A stretch of 7,101 nucleotides of DNA, from the NCBI GenBank assembly GCA_035293245.1, contig DATDOO010000067.1, forward strand, positions 1 to 7,101, in the 5' to 3' direction. Position 1 is the stretch's first letter. Every line of letters starts with the position of its first letter. This DNA is from DATDOO01 sp035293245 (GTDB lineage: Bacteria; Pseudomonadota; Gammaproteobacteria; Methylococcales; Methylococcaceae). Positions 1 to 5,850 of the stretch are shown here, one piece after another. Both the position numbers and the translations under genes were made by a program. Under the pieces are notes generated by a model. That model worked only from the letters and a program-made list of their open reading frames with translations. It was not told the origin of the DNA and did no database searches.

Positions 1-294
1 GGTGCGGCGGATCAGGCAGGCCGCATCGTCCGGATCCCGCAATTCGTTGTCCTCCAGCCAGACGCGCGCCTCGGGCGCATCGCTCAGGTCGAATTCCAGA
101 CTGACTTCGGTGCGCGCCGCGCCGGGACGGATGAAGCCGGAATCGGCCCGGTCGCCCAGGGCCAGGCCCAGCGCGGTCAGGAGAATGGATTTGCCGGCGC
201 CGGTTTCGCCGGTCAGCACGGTGAGGCCGCGCCCAAAGTTCAGGTCGAGGGCGGCGACCACCGCCAGATCGCGGATTTGCAGGTGGGTGAGCAT
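1..294 (-). CDS. recN: DNA repair protein RecN, N-terminal 98 residues (cut by window edge)
   Basis: RecN is an SMC-like ATPase that acts at DNA double-strand breaks during recombinational repair in the cytoplasm. The visible part begins MLTHLQIRDLAVV and carries a Walker A motif, GETGAGKS, at residues 29-36. It continues through LGLALGDRADSGFIRPG, the typical RecN nucleotide-binding head, so the assignment is secure. The full protein is usually about 550 residues, and the coiled coil, Walker B and C-terminal head lie outside the window. The start lies 7 nt after the nadK stop. No strong Shine-Dalgarno sits at the usual distance: a GGAG lies about 14 nt upstream inside nadK, so translational coupling to nadK is likely. 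I saw no LexA-type CTGT-N8-ACAG operator upstream of the cluster, although recN is SOS-controlled in E. coli. Confidence 0.95.
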   Translation of the reverse strand, partial: MLTHLQIRDLAVVAALDLNFGRGLTVLTGETGAGKSILLTALGLALGDRADSGFIRPGAARTEVSLEFDLSDAPEARVWLEDNELRDPDDAACLIRRT

Positions 295-301
295 AAAGGA
301 G

Positions 302-1168
302 TCAGTTGCTCCAGTTGAGCTTGGCGCGCAGGATCTCGAAGAAGTCGTGGCCGGCGGGATGCAGGACGGTCACCGGGACGGGCGCCTTGCCGATCACGAT
401 GCGGTCTTCCCCGCCCACCGGCGGCAGCAATTGGTTGTCGCAGGACAACTGGGCGTGGGGGGTTTTGCTCTGGCGGAAGGTGATTTCCACCGAACTGTCC
501 GCGTCCACGACGATCGGGCGGTTGGTGAGCGTGTGCGGGTTGATCGGCACCAGGACGACGGCAGGCAAACAGGGATGCAAAATCGGGCCGCCGCCGGACA
601 GGGCGTAGGCGGTGGAACCGGTGGGCGTGGAGACGATCAGGCCGTCGGCGCGCTGGGCATTGAGAAAGACCCCGTCGATATGGGTGATGAGTTCCACCAT
701 GCTGGCCCCGCCGCCGCGATGGATGACCACGTCGTTGAGGGCCAGGCCTTCCGCGAGGATTTCCCCGCCGCGGTACACGCGGGCGGAAAGCAGCAGGCGT
801 TCCTCGGAGCCGTATTCGCCGTCGAGCACATCGTCCAGCCGCGCCAGCGCCTCCTCGCGGGAAATGTCCACCAGGAATCCCAGCCGTCCCAGATTGACGC
901 CGATCAGCGGCACCTTGCCCGGCGCCAGTTCGCGGGCGGCGATCAGAAAGGTGCCGTCGCCGCCGACGACGATGGCCAGATCGCAGTTTTCGCCCAGGTC
1001 AGCCAGGGACCGCGCGGGCGCATCCGGCAGCGCTCCGGCGCTGTGCCGTTCCACGGATACGGCCAGGCCGCGCCGGGTCAAATGCGCATACAGTTCCCTC
1101 AACATGGGCGGCACGCCGGCGAGATCCGGCTTGCCGATCAGGGCGACGTGGCGAAAGTGCGAAGTCAT
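302..1168 (-). CDS. nadK: NAD kinase (ATP:NAD 2'-phosphotransferase), 288 aa
   Basis: NAD kinase phosphorylates NAD+ to NADP+ and is the only de novo source of NADP(H); it acts in the cytoplasm. The protein has the family signatures in order: VALIGKP at the N-terminus, the GGDGT nucleotide loop at 69-73, NLGRLGFL at 92-99, ALNDVVIHRG at 143-152, and ADGLIVSTPTGSTAYALSGG from 174. The length of 288 aa is normal for the proteobacterial enzyme. The ATG at 1168 is chosen because homologues start about seven residues before VALIGKP. Its ribosome-binding signal is odd: the nearest AAGG directly abuts the ATG with no spacer, and the gene lies only 18 nt after the bfr stop. Coupled translation from bfr may therefore matter. 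recN follows after 7 nt, and nadK next to recN is a familiar arrangement in beta- and gammaproteobacteria. Confidence 0.97.
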   Translation of the reverse strand: MTSHFRHVALIGKPDLAGVPPMLRELYAHLTRRGLAVSVERHSAGALPDAPARSLADLGENCDLAIVVGGDGTFLIAARELAPGKVPLIGVNLGRLGFLVDISREEALARLDDVLDGEYGSEERLLLSARVYRGGEILAEGLALNDVVIHRGGGASMVELITHIDGVFLNAQRADGLIVSTPTGSTAYALSGGGPILHPCLPAVVLVPINPHTLTNRPIVVDADSSVEITFRQSKTPHAQLSCDNQLLPPVGGEDRIVIGKAPVPVTVLHPAGHDFFEILRAKLNWSN

Positions 1169-1186
1169 CCTTCGGAAAGTTAAGGG

Positions 1187-1651
1187 CTACATCTGGGATT
1201 GCAGGTAGTTCTGCAGGCCGACCTTGCCGATCAGTTCCAGTTGGGTTTCCAGCCAGTCGATGTGTTCTTCCTCGCCGCCGAGGATCTTTTCCAAAAGCTC
1301 GCGGGAGACGAAATCGCCCTTGGCTTCGCAGTGGGCGATGGCTTCGCGCAACAGCGGGGCGGCCTCCATTTCCAGCTTCAGGTCGCAGCGCAGCATTTCC
1401 TCGGGGTTTTCGCCGATGTGCAGCTTGCCGAGTTTTTGCAGATTGGGCAGCCCTTCCAGGAACAGGATGCGCTCCACCAGAACGTCGGCGTGCTTCATCT
1501 CGTCGATGGATTCCTGGTACACGGCGGAGTCGAGTTTTTTCAGGCCCCAATTCTTGTACATGCGGGCGTGGAGAAAATACTGGTTGATGGCGGTCAGCTC
1601 GTTGACCAGCACCTCGTTGAGGTAGTCGATGACTTTGTTTTGGCCTTTCAT
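1187..1651 (-). CDS. bfr: Bacterioferritin (haem-containing ferritin), 154 aa
   Basis: Bacterioferritin forms a 24-subunit cytoplasmic shell that oxidises Fe(II) and stores it as a ferric mineral, with haem bound between subunit pairs. All six di-iron ferroxidase ligands are present at the positions known from E. coli Bfr: E18, E51, H54, E94, E127 and H130. The haem ligand M52 is in the EMKHAD motif. The segments NQYFLHARMYKNWGL and EEHIDWLETQLELI are near-identical to E. coli Bfr. The length is normal (E. coli 158), so this looks like an active, haem-binding subunit rather than the ferroxidase-dead or haem-less partner found in two-subunit systems. The ATG at 1651 is preceded by a good Shine-Dalgarno (GGGAG, 9-nt spacer). 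It is the first gene of the leftward cluster with nadK and recN. Confidence 0.97.
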   Translation of the reverse strand: MKGQNKVIDYLNEVLVNELTAINQYFLHARMYKNWGLKKLDSAVYQESIDEMKHADVLVERILFLEGLPNLQKLGKLHIGENPEEMLRCDLKLEMEAAPLLREAIAHCEAKGDFVSRELLEKILGGEEEHIDWLETQLELIGKVGLQNYLQSQM

Positions 1652-1660
1652 GGTACGAAG

Positions 1661-1665
1661 CTCCC
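1661..1665 (-). promoter_or_regulatory. Ribosome-binding site of bfr
   Basis: On the minus strand GGGAG lies 9 nt before the bfr ATG. It fixes the 154-residue start over the upstream in-frame extension, which would add 22 residues with no resemblance to bacterioferritin. Confidence 0.75.
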
Positions 1666-1689
1666 GTATGGTGAATGGGTGACGTAGAG

Positions 1690-1708
1690 TCCGGGCGCCC
1701 CGCCCGGA
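1690..1708. repeat. Perfect 8-bp inverted repeat in the bfr leader
   Basis: TCCGGGCG and CGCCCGGA are separated by only 3 nt. The hairpin lies about 40 nt upstream of the bfr ATG and would probably be in the bfr 5' untranslated leader. No T-run follows on either strand, so it is not an intrinsic terminator. It could be a protein-binding dyad or an mRNA-stabilising 5' hairpin. On the minus strand a TACAAT (1728 to 1723) just upstream could serve as the -10 for bfr, but I found no convincing -35 at 17-18 nt from it. Confidence 0.5.
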
Positions 1709-1765
1709 GCGCCGCAATTTCGATTGTAATACACCTTGCTTGCGCCCCGGATGAAAGAACGATTT

Positions 1766-1785
1766 GCCGGACGGCGGCGTCCGGC
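1766..1785. repeat. Perfect 8-bp inverted repeat, 4-nt loop, in the divergent intergenic region
   Basis: GCCGGACG and CGTCCGGC flank the loop GCGG. No T-tract follows, so it is not a terminator. It sits between the presumed start regions of the leftward bfr cluster and the rightward fusion gene, a suitable place for an operator acting on either, but the regulator is unknown. Confidence 0.45.
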
Positions 1786-1797
1786 CCGCGCGCCGCG

Positions 1798-1826
1798 ATG
1801 ACGGGGGGGCGTATCCCCGTTAAAAT
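1798..1826 (+). promoter_or_regulatory. Candidate sigma-70 promoter for the cyclase-mutase fusion gene
   Basis: ATGACG (4 of 6 matches to TTGACA) is followed, after exactly 17 nt, by TAAAAT (5 of 6 matches to TATAAT at 1821-1826). This would place the transcript start near 1833 and leave a leader of about 50 nt before the ATG at 1886. The spacer holds a 6-bp inverted repeat (ACGGGG at 1801-1806, CCCCGT at 1815-1820). In the leader, CCCCGGC (1827-1833) can pair with GCCGGGG (1863-1869) just upstream of the ribosome-binding region. The promoter is predicted only from match and spacing. Confidence 0.4.
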
Positions 1827-1885
1827 CCCCGGCGAAATATCAATTTCCCCACATGGAAGCTTGCCGGGGCCATCATTGGACCACC

Positions 1886-4800
1886 ATGAAGATACTTATT
1901 GTCGAAGACGATGCCGTCGAGCGGACGATCCTGCAGACCATGCTGCGCGGCACGGGTTTCGACCGCCCGGTGTTTGCCGCTTCCGTTGCGGAAGCCCGCC
2001 GGCTTCTCGGCCTGGACGGGGAGGAGGGCGAAACGGATTTAGGCGTGGTCCTGCTGGATATCGACCGGAACGGCAAGAGCGGCATCGAGGCGTGCCGGAG
2101 CATCAAGGCGGATTCCCGCCTGGAAGGCGTGATGGTCGTCCTGGCGTCTTCACAGCGGGATTCCACGCTCATGCAGGCGGCGTTCGCGGCAGGTGCGATG
2201 GATTTCGTCGCCAAACCCTGGAACGCGGTGGAATTGCTGGCACGCCTGCGTTCTGCCGAGTCGCTGGCCGAAACCCAGCAACGCCTCCGTGCCAGCGAGC
2301 ACCATCTGCACGTCGTCACTGAGGCGATGGGCGACGGCCTGCTGGTGCTGGACCGGGAAGGAAAAATCGCCTTCGTCAATCCGGCGGCGGAACGGCTGCT
2401 GGGCTGGCCGGAATCCGAACTGCTGGGGACAATCATCTGCGAGCGGGTGCGCTGCAACGAGGCCGCGCATGAGTTCGGCATGTGCCCGCTGATGCGCACC
2501 GCTCTTTCCGGCGAGGTTTACCGGGGGGAGGACCTGATTTTCCACCGGGCCGATGGTGGCGAGTTCGCGGTGGCCGCCGTGGCCTCGCCGCTACGGGAGA
2601 AAGACGAGGTCAGCGGCGCCGTCGTGGTCTTCCACGACATCAGCGTGCGCAAGCGCGCGGAAGGCGAGGCGCGGCTGATGGCGAAAATCATCGAATACTC
2701 CCCGGCCGGCATCATGGTGACCGACCGCGACACCACTATCCGCCTCGTCAATCCGGCCTTTTCCCGCGTCACCGGCTATACGGCCGCCGAAGCGAAGGGC
2801 CAGACCCCGCAGATGCTCAAGTCGGGGCGGCAGGACGCAGAGTTCTACGCGCACATGTGGTCGCGGCTGGAAAAGAACGGCTACTGGGAAGGGGAGTTGT
2901 GGAACCGCCGCAAGGATGGCGGCGAATATCCCGAATGGCTGAGCGTCGCCGCAATCGCCGGCGAAGACGGCGAGACTGAGAAATACCTGGGCATGTTCAC
3001 CGACATTACCGAGCGCCGGCGCGCGGAAGACCGGTTGCGCCATCTGGCCAGCCACGACGTGCTCACCAATTTGCCCAACCGCATCGCGCTGATGAACCGC
3101 CTGGAGGAGGAATTGAACCGGGCGCGGCGTATCCGGAGCCAGGTCGGCTTGCTGTTCATCGATCTGGATCGTTTCAAGCCGGTCAACGACCAGTTCGGCC
3201 ATGCCGTGGGCGATGCCGTGCTCGACGCGCTGGGGAAGCGCCTGCGCGGCGCGGTGCGCGACGTGGATTACGTCGCCCGTCTGGGGGGCGACGAATTCGT
3301 GGCCGTGCTGGTCGATGCGGACAACCTGCACGCATTCGGCCGCGTGGCGCGCAAGCTGTTGGGGCTGATCGAACAACCGTTCGAGGTGGGAGGAAACCTC
3401 CACCGCCTGAGCGCCAGCATCGGTATCGCGGTGTTTCCCCAGGACGCGCAAACTCCGGACGGCCTGCTCGATGCCGCCGATTCCGCCATGTACGCGGCCA
3501 AAAGCGCGGGCCGAAGCCGTTTCATCTATCGCGGCGAACGATCCTATTTCAGCGGTGCGGCCGAAGGGGATACGGCGACCGCAACGCTCGCGGCGGAAAT
3601 CTTCAAAGCCTACGACATTCGCGGCATCGTCGATCGGACACTGACGGCGGATGGGGTGCGGCAAATCGGCAGGGGGCTCGGCACGCTGGCTGCGGAGCGC
3701 GGACTCGGCCCCATCGTCGTCGGCCGCGACGGGCGTTTGTCCGGGCCCGCACTGGCCGGCGCACTGAGCGAAGGCATTCGCGCGTCGGGCGTGGACGTGC
3801 TGGACATCGGCCTGGCGCCGACGCCGGTCACGTATTTCGCCGCGTTTCACCTGGATGCCGGCGGCGCGGTGTCCGTGACCGGCAGCCACAACCCCCCGGA
3901 CTACAACGGCCTGAAAATGGTGCTGGGCGGCGAGACGCTGTATGGCGAGGCGATTCAGGATCTCAGGCGGCGCATCGAAACCGCCGCCTTCGCGGAAGGC
4001 GATGGCGCGTGGCGCGTGGAGGACGTCCAGGAGGCGTACCTCGCGCGCATCGCGGCGGACGTGAAACTCGCCCGGCCCATGAAAATCGTCGTGGATTGCG
4101 GCAGCGGGGTGGCGGGCGCGTATGCTCCGGAGCTGTTTCGCCGTCTCGGTTGCGAAGTTATCGAACTGTTCTGCGAGGTGGACGGCCTGTTTCCCCATCA
4201 CCATCCTGACCCTTCCCAGCCGGAGAATCTGCAGGACCTCGTCCGCGTTTTGAAGGAGAGCGGCGCGGAAATCGGCCTGGCCTTCGACGGCGACGGCGAC
4301 CGACTGGGCGTCGTGACCCGCGACGGCGAGATCGTCTACCCGGACCGGCAACTCATGTTGTTCGCCGCCGACGTGCTGGAGCGCAATCCCGGCGCGACGA
4401 TCATTTACGACGTGAAATGCACCCGCCTGCTGGCGCCCTGGATTCGCCGCCACGGCGGCGAGCCGCTCATGTGGCGCACCGGCCACGCGCCGATCAAGGC
4501 CAAGCTGCGCGAAACCGGAGCCCCGCTGGCGGGGGAAATGAGCGGACACATTTTCTTCAAGGAACGCTGGTACGGCTTCGACGACGGCCTGTACGCCGGC
4601 GCGCGGCTGCTGGAAATCCTCGCCCGTGCGCCGGACGCCAACCCGCTGCTCAAGAATCTGCCCGACAGCGTCTCCACCCCGGAACTGCATATCCCCATGG
4701 CCGAGGGCGAACCCTTCGCCTTGCTGGAGAAGCTCAAGCGCGATGCCAGCTTCGAGGGCGCGGAGCACATCGTGACCCTGGACGGCTTGCGGGTGGAATA

Positions 4801-4954
4801 CGCAGACGGCTTCGGACTGGCCCGGCCCTCCAATACCACGCCGGTTGTCGTGCTGCGCTTCGAAGCCGATAATCCGGAAGCGCTGGCGCGCATCCAGGCG
4901 GTGTTCCGCGACGCCATCCTCCAGGCCGCGCCGGATGCCGGCCTGCCGTTCTAG
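1886..4954 (+). CDS. REC-PAS-PAS-GGDEF-phosphomannomutase/phosphoglucomutase fusion protein, 1022 aa
   Basis: This is one continuous frame with five domains. Residues 1-125 are a receiver: acidic pair D8/D9, phospho-acceptor D58, S88, and K110 followed by P. Residues ~134-259 and ~262-380 are two PAS sensor domains, each ending in a DIS/DIT motif. Residues ~387-548 are a diguanylate cyclase: HDVLTNLPNR, metal ligand D426, N434/D435/H439, intact GGDEF at 467-471, and the RxxD product-inhibition site at 458-461. Residues ~569-1022 are a full AlgC-type mutase: EIFKAYDIRG, catalytic S667 in TGSHNP, metal loop DGDGD at 801-805, sugar loop GEMSGH at 883-888, and phosphate loop RPSNTTP at 980-986. 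It should make c-di-GMP from GTP and interconvert hexose-6- and hexose-1-phosphates in the cytoplasm. No HTH, EAL or membrane segment is seen. The start at 1886 is chosen because receivers begin MKILIVEDD; an in-frame ATG at 1853 would add 11 unrelated residues and lacks a Shine-Dalgarno. Confidence 0.93.
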   Translation: MKILIVEDDAVERTILQTMLRGTGFDRPVFAASVAEARRLLGLDGEEGETDLGVVLLDIDRNGKSGIEACRSIKADSRLEGVMVVLASSQRDSTLMQAAFAAGAMDFVAKPWNAVELLARLRSAESLAETQQRLRASEHHLHVVTEAMGDGLLVLDREGKIAFVNPAAERLLGWPESELLGTIICERVRCNEAAHEFGMCPLMRTALSGEVYRGEDLIFHRADGGEFAVAAVASPLREKDEVSGAVVVFHDISVRKRAEGEARLMAKIIEYSPAGIMVTDRDTTIRLVNPAFSRVTGYTAAEAKGQTPQMLKSGRQDAEFYAHMWSRLEKNGYWEGELWNRRKDGGEYPEWLSVAAIAGEDGETEKYLGMFTDITERRRAEDRLRHLASHDVLTNLPNRIALMNRLEEELNRARRIRSQVGLLFIDLDRFKPVNDQFGHAVGDAVLDALGKRLRGAVRDVDYVARLGGDEFVAVLVDADNLHAFGRVARKLLGLIEQPFEVGGNLHRLSASIGIAVFPQDAQTPDGLLDAADSAMYAAKSAGRSRFIYRGERSYFSGAAEGDTATATLAAEIFKAYDIRGIVDRTLTADGVRQIGRGLGTLAAERGLGPIVVGRDGRLSGPALAGALSEGIRASGVDVLDIGLAPTPVTYFAAFHLDAGGAVSVTGSHNPPDYNGLKMVLGGETLYGEAIQDLRRRIETAAFAEGDGAWRVEDVQEAYLARIAADVKLARPMKIVVDCGSGVAGAYAPELFRRLGCEVIELFCEVDGLFPHHHPDPSQPENLQDLVRVLKESGAEIGLAFDGDGDRLGVVTRDGEIVYPDRQLMLFAADVLERNPGATIIYDVKCTRLLAPWIRRHGGEPLMWRTGHAPIKAKLRETGAPLAGEMSGHIFFKERWYGFDDGLYAGARLLEILARAPDANPLLKNLPDSVSTPELHIPMAEGEPFALLEKLKRDASFEGAEHIVTLDGLRVEYADGFGLARPSNTTPVVVLRFEADNPEALARIQAVFRDAILQAAPDAGLPF

Positions 4955-4971
4955 TTTTTTGCGTTGTTCGT

Positions 4972-4998
4972 TAAAGATCGGGCGAGGCGAGCCGATAA
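4972..4998 (+). promoter_or_regulatory. Flagellar sigma-28 (FliA) promoter of flgM-flgN
   Basis: TAAA at 4972-4975, exactly 15 nt, then GCCGATAA at 4991-4998: a perfect match to the enterobacterial FliA consensus TAAA-N15-GCCGATAA. Transcription would start near 5005, giving a leader of about 30 nt before flgM. Placing flgM under the sigma factor it inhibits is the known class III autoregulatory arrangement. Confidence 0.92.
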
Positions 4999-5034
4999 GG
5001 ACACTAGAGAAATTGCTGAAACCGAGGTTCAGCC

Positions 5035-5325
5035 ATGAACATTGAAATCACCAACGGCCCCAAGCCGGTCAACGCGGTTCCCAAGCGGCCGGCCGAACCG
5101 GTCGCCCTGTCCGCGCCGATAGTCGGGGACGCGGCGCCCAGCGGCGAGTCGCTTTCCGTGAGCCTGCTTCCCGTATTCGACGAGGTACGGCAACTTCCCG
5201 AAGTCGATGCGGCGCGTGTCGCGGAGATCAAGGGCCGCATCGAACGCGGCGAGTACTCGATCGATTCCGGACGGATCGCCCGCAAGATGCTGGAACAGGA
5301 AGCCGTCTTCGGGGCGGCGGGATGA
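5035..5325 (+). CDS. flgM: FlgM, anti-sigma-28 factor, 96 aa
   Basis: FlgM binds and silences the flagellar sigma factor FliA. It is exported through the completed hook-basal body, which releases FliA and turns on late flagellar genes. The protein has the family shape: a low-complexity, proline- and alanine-rich N-terminal half, presumably disordered and used for export, and a C-terminal sigma-binding helical part. The latter runs from VDAARVAEIKGRIERGEY (57-74) to SIDSGRIARKMLEQE (75-89), the signature of FlgM. The length of 96 aa equals that of enterobacterial FlgM. The ATG at 5035 has a Shine-Dalgarno GAGG 7 nt upstream and a perfect sigma-28 promoter before it. Its stop overlaps the flgN start (ATGA), so the two are co-translated. 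Confidence 0.94.
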   Translation: MNIEITNGPKPVNAVPKRPAEPVALSAPIVGDAAPSGESLSVSLLPVFDEVRQLPEVDAARVAEIKGRIERGEYSIDSGRIARKMLEQEAVFGAAG

Positions 5326-5816
5326 ACGCGATCGAATCCGCGCTGAGCGTTTTCCTGGCCGAAGCCGACGCCAGCCTTTCCGCTTTGGAGCGCGCGCTGG
5401 AAGAGGAAAGTCTCGCCCTGGCGAATGCCCGGCACGACGCCCCGCGCGTCGAGGCGCTGGCCAACGCCAAGCGGGAAGCGGCCACGGCGGTCGCCGGCGT
5501 CTGGGAACGGTATGTCCGCTGGCTGAACGACCACGGCTTTTCCGGGGATGAGGGAATGGAGCGGTGCCTCGCCCGTGTCACGCGGGAAGGGGGGGGCGGG
5601 GAGGCGTTGCGCCGCGGCTGGCTGGATTTGCTGGCGCGCGCCAAGCATTGCCGGGCCCTCAACGAGAGCAACGGCGCACAGATTACCCTGTTGCGTGCGC
5701 ACGTCCAGCGCGCGCTCAACGTGCTGATCGGCCGCGGCGCCGATGCCACGATCACTTACGGCCGCAACGGGGAGAACCCGGCGGCGGTTTCCCTGCGCGC
5801 GTCCATCCGCGTCTGA
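5322..5816 (+). CDS. flgN: FlgN-like flagellar export chaperone, 164 aa
   Basis: FlgN is the cytoplasmic chaperone for the hook-filament junction proteins FlgK and FlgL and delivers them to the flagellar type III export gate. The protein is acidic-helical with heptad-like stretches (ALERALEEESLALANAR; LNESNGAQITLLRAHVQRAL at about 122-141) and ends in a flexible tail. The LN.xNG..I.LLR...QRAL stretch and the TYG..G C-terminal region are typical of FlgN in Pseudomonas-like and betaproteobacterial flagellar systems. The length is within the usual 140-165 range. Position right after flgM with a 4-nt ATGA overlap is the conserved flgMN order and supports the call. A run of eight G (5589-5596) lies inside the gene, encoding part of GGGG at residues 90-93. 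Confidence 0.88.
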   Translation: MNAIESALSVFLAEADASLSALERALEEESLALANARHDAPRVEALANAKREAATAVAGVWERYVRWLNDHGFSGDEGMERCLARVTREGGGGEALRRGWLDLLARAKHCRALNESNGAQITLLRAHVQRALNVLIGRGADATITYGRNGENPAAVSLRASIRV

Positions 5817-5850
5817 CCCTGTCGTGGGCCGGTTTCGCTCCGCAATGCGC

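Noticed and set aside
2..1183. A long plus-strand open frame across recN and nadK
   Set aside because: It is antisense to two genes with unmistakable motifs (GETGAGKS, GGDGT). Its product is low-complexity and has no domain I recognise.
1652..1885. Fur box, LexA box or c-di-GMP riboswitch in the divergent region
   Set aside because: I looked for GATAATGATAATCATTATC-like, CTGT-N8-ACAG-like and GEMM-like conserved elements and found no convincing match.
1675..2322. Plus-strand open frame across the intergenic region into the receiver domain
   Set aside because: It is out of frame with the MKILIVEDD receiver and yields an Arg/Gly/Pro-rich product typical of a shadow frame.
2591..4768. A 725-codon open frame antisense to the fusion gene
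   Set aside because: It mirrors codon bias of a GC-rich gene. Its product is His/Gln/Arg/Ala-rich with no recognisable domain, while the sense strand encodes five clear domains.
4923..4960. Possible terminator at the end of the fusion gene (AGGCCG/CGGCCT stem, then TTTTTT)
   Set aside because: The stem ends about 10 nt before the T-run and is only 6 bp with a 10-nt loop, so the geometry does not fit an intrinsic terminator.
5743..5850. Longer EVE protein starting at the upstream in-frame ATG (5743)
   Set aside because: It would overlap flgN by over 70 nt and add 36 Arg-rich residues not seen in the family, whose members begin just before the WLxKSEP motif.
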